Below, one piece after another: positions 6,025 through 6,156 of a DNA stretch of 6,156 bases. The notes under the pieces are model-generated. The model had not been told where the DNA came from. It searched no databases and worked only from the letters and a program-made list of their open reading frames with translations. How positions within the stretch are numbered: the stretch's first letter is position 1; every line of letters starts with the position of its first letter. The position numbers and the translations under genes were made by a program. Origin of the DNA: Bacteroidota bacterium (GTDB taxonomy: Bacteria > Bacteroidota > Bacteroidia > Bacteroidales > UBA932); the NCBI GenBank assembly GCA_017860395.1, contig JAGDMC010000093.1, positions 1 through 6,156 on the forward strand, in the 5' to 3' direction.

Positions 6025-6156
6025 ATGAGAAATATTTTCCCGATTCTTCTCCTGTTAATATTACCAGGAATTATGCTTTCAAAAGAGAAAGGCATAAAGG
6101 GCAAGATTTCTTTAAACGAGGAGAGGACTGAGTATACAGGACTAATTCCCGATTCC
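6025..6156 (+). CDS. N-terminus of an unrecognised exported protein, cut by window end
   Basis: An open frame of 44 codons starts with ATG at 6025, nine bases after the manB stop, and runs off the end of the window. Residues 1-19 look like an export signal: a short basic start (MRN), a strongly hydrophobic core (about 4-18, rich in Ile and Leu, with prolines at 6 and 14) and then a charged segment rich in Lys and Glu from residue 20. There is no cysteine in the visible part, so no lipoprotein lipobox. I do not recognise the family from the roughly 25 residues after the signal. The spacing suggests it is co-transcribed with def and manB. The frame could be longer or shorter than a typical gene; nothing beyond export can be inferred. 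Confidence 0.65.
   Translation, partial: MRNIFPILLLLILPGIMLSKEKGIKGKISLNEERTEYTGLIPDS

Noticed and set aside
1..6156. Defence system, prophage, transposon, CRISPR, tRNA or rRNA content
   Set aside because: I looked across both strands for repeats, integrase or transposase motifs and tRNA-like cloverleaf ends and saw none; the genes are all recognisable housekeeping or stress functions apart from the truncated exported protein.

Overview
The window looks like ordinary chromosome from a member of the phylum Bacteroidota, probably an anaerobic or microaerophilic Bacteroidales-type lineage. Four things suggest this: the protein sequences resemble those of that phylum; none of the genes has a convincing Shine-Dalgarno sequence; TAnnTTTG-type -7 promoter elements sit close to gene starts; and there is a class II-type superoxide reductase, an oxygen-defence enzyme typical of anaerobes. 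The taxon is inferred from recognition, since no search was possible.

The window is tightly packed and organised around a divergent promoter region of 48 bases (3498-3545). Leftward, on the minus strand, runs a compact cluster in the order superoxide reductase (3497-3114), membrane-anchored M23 peptidase (3086-2223), dxr/ispC (2210-1047) and rseP (1047 to base 1, cut by the window edge). The gaps are 27 and 12 bases, and then dxr and rseP share one base in a TAATG junction, so this is very probably one operon. It joins oxygen defence, cell-wall or envelope processing, the committed step of MEP isoprenoid synthesis and regulated intramembrane proteolysis. DXR feeds the isoprenoid pool used for the undecaprenyl carrier, and M23 and RseP act at the envelope, which gives the last three genes a loose envelope theme.

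Rightward, on the plus strand, lie ruvX/yqgF (3546-4010), def (4077-4652), a phosphomannomutase-type gene (4663-6015) and the start of a small exported protein (6025 to the window end). ruvX is separated from def by a 66-base gap that holds a hairpin followed by seven Ts. From def onward the gaps are only 10 and 9 bases, so def, manB and the exported-protein gene probably form one transcription unit. ruvX (pre-16S rRNA processing) and def (N-terminal deformylation) are translation housekeeping functions.

No stretch longer than about 70 bases lacks a gene. I saw no RNA genes, mobile elements, CRISPR arrays or phage features, and nothing that amounts to an undescribed multi-gene system. The parts most worth a second look are regulatory: ruvX and def share an identical 11-base promoter/start module that implies leaderless or nearly leaderless mRNAs, the ruvX-def hairpin has two mutually exclusive folds and its T-run merges into the def start module, and a superoxide reductase heads the M23-dxr-rseP cluster.
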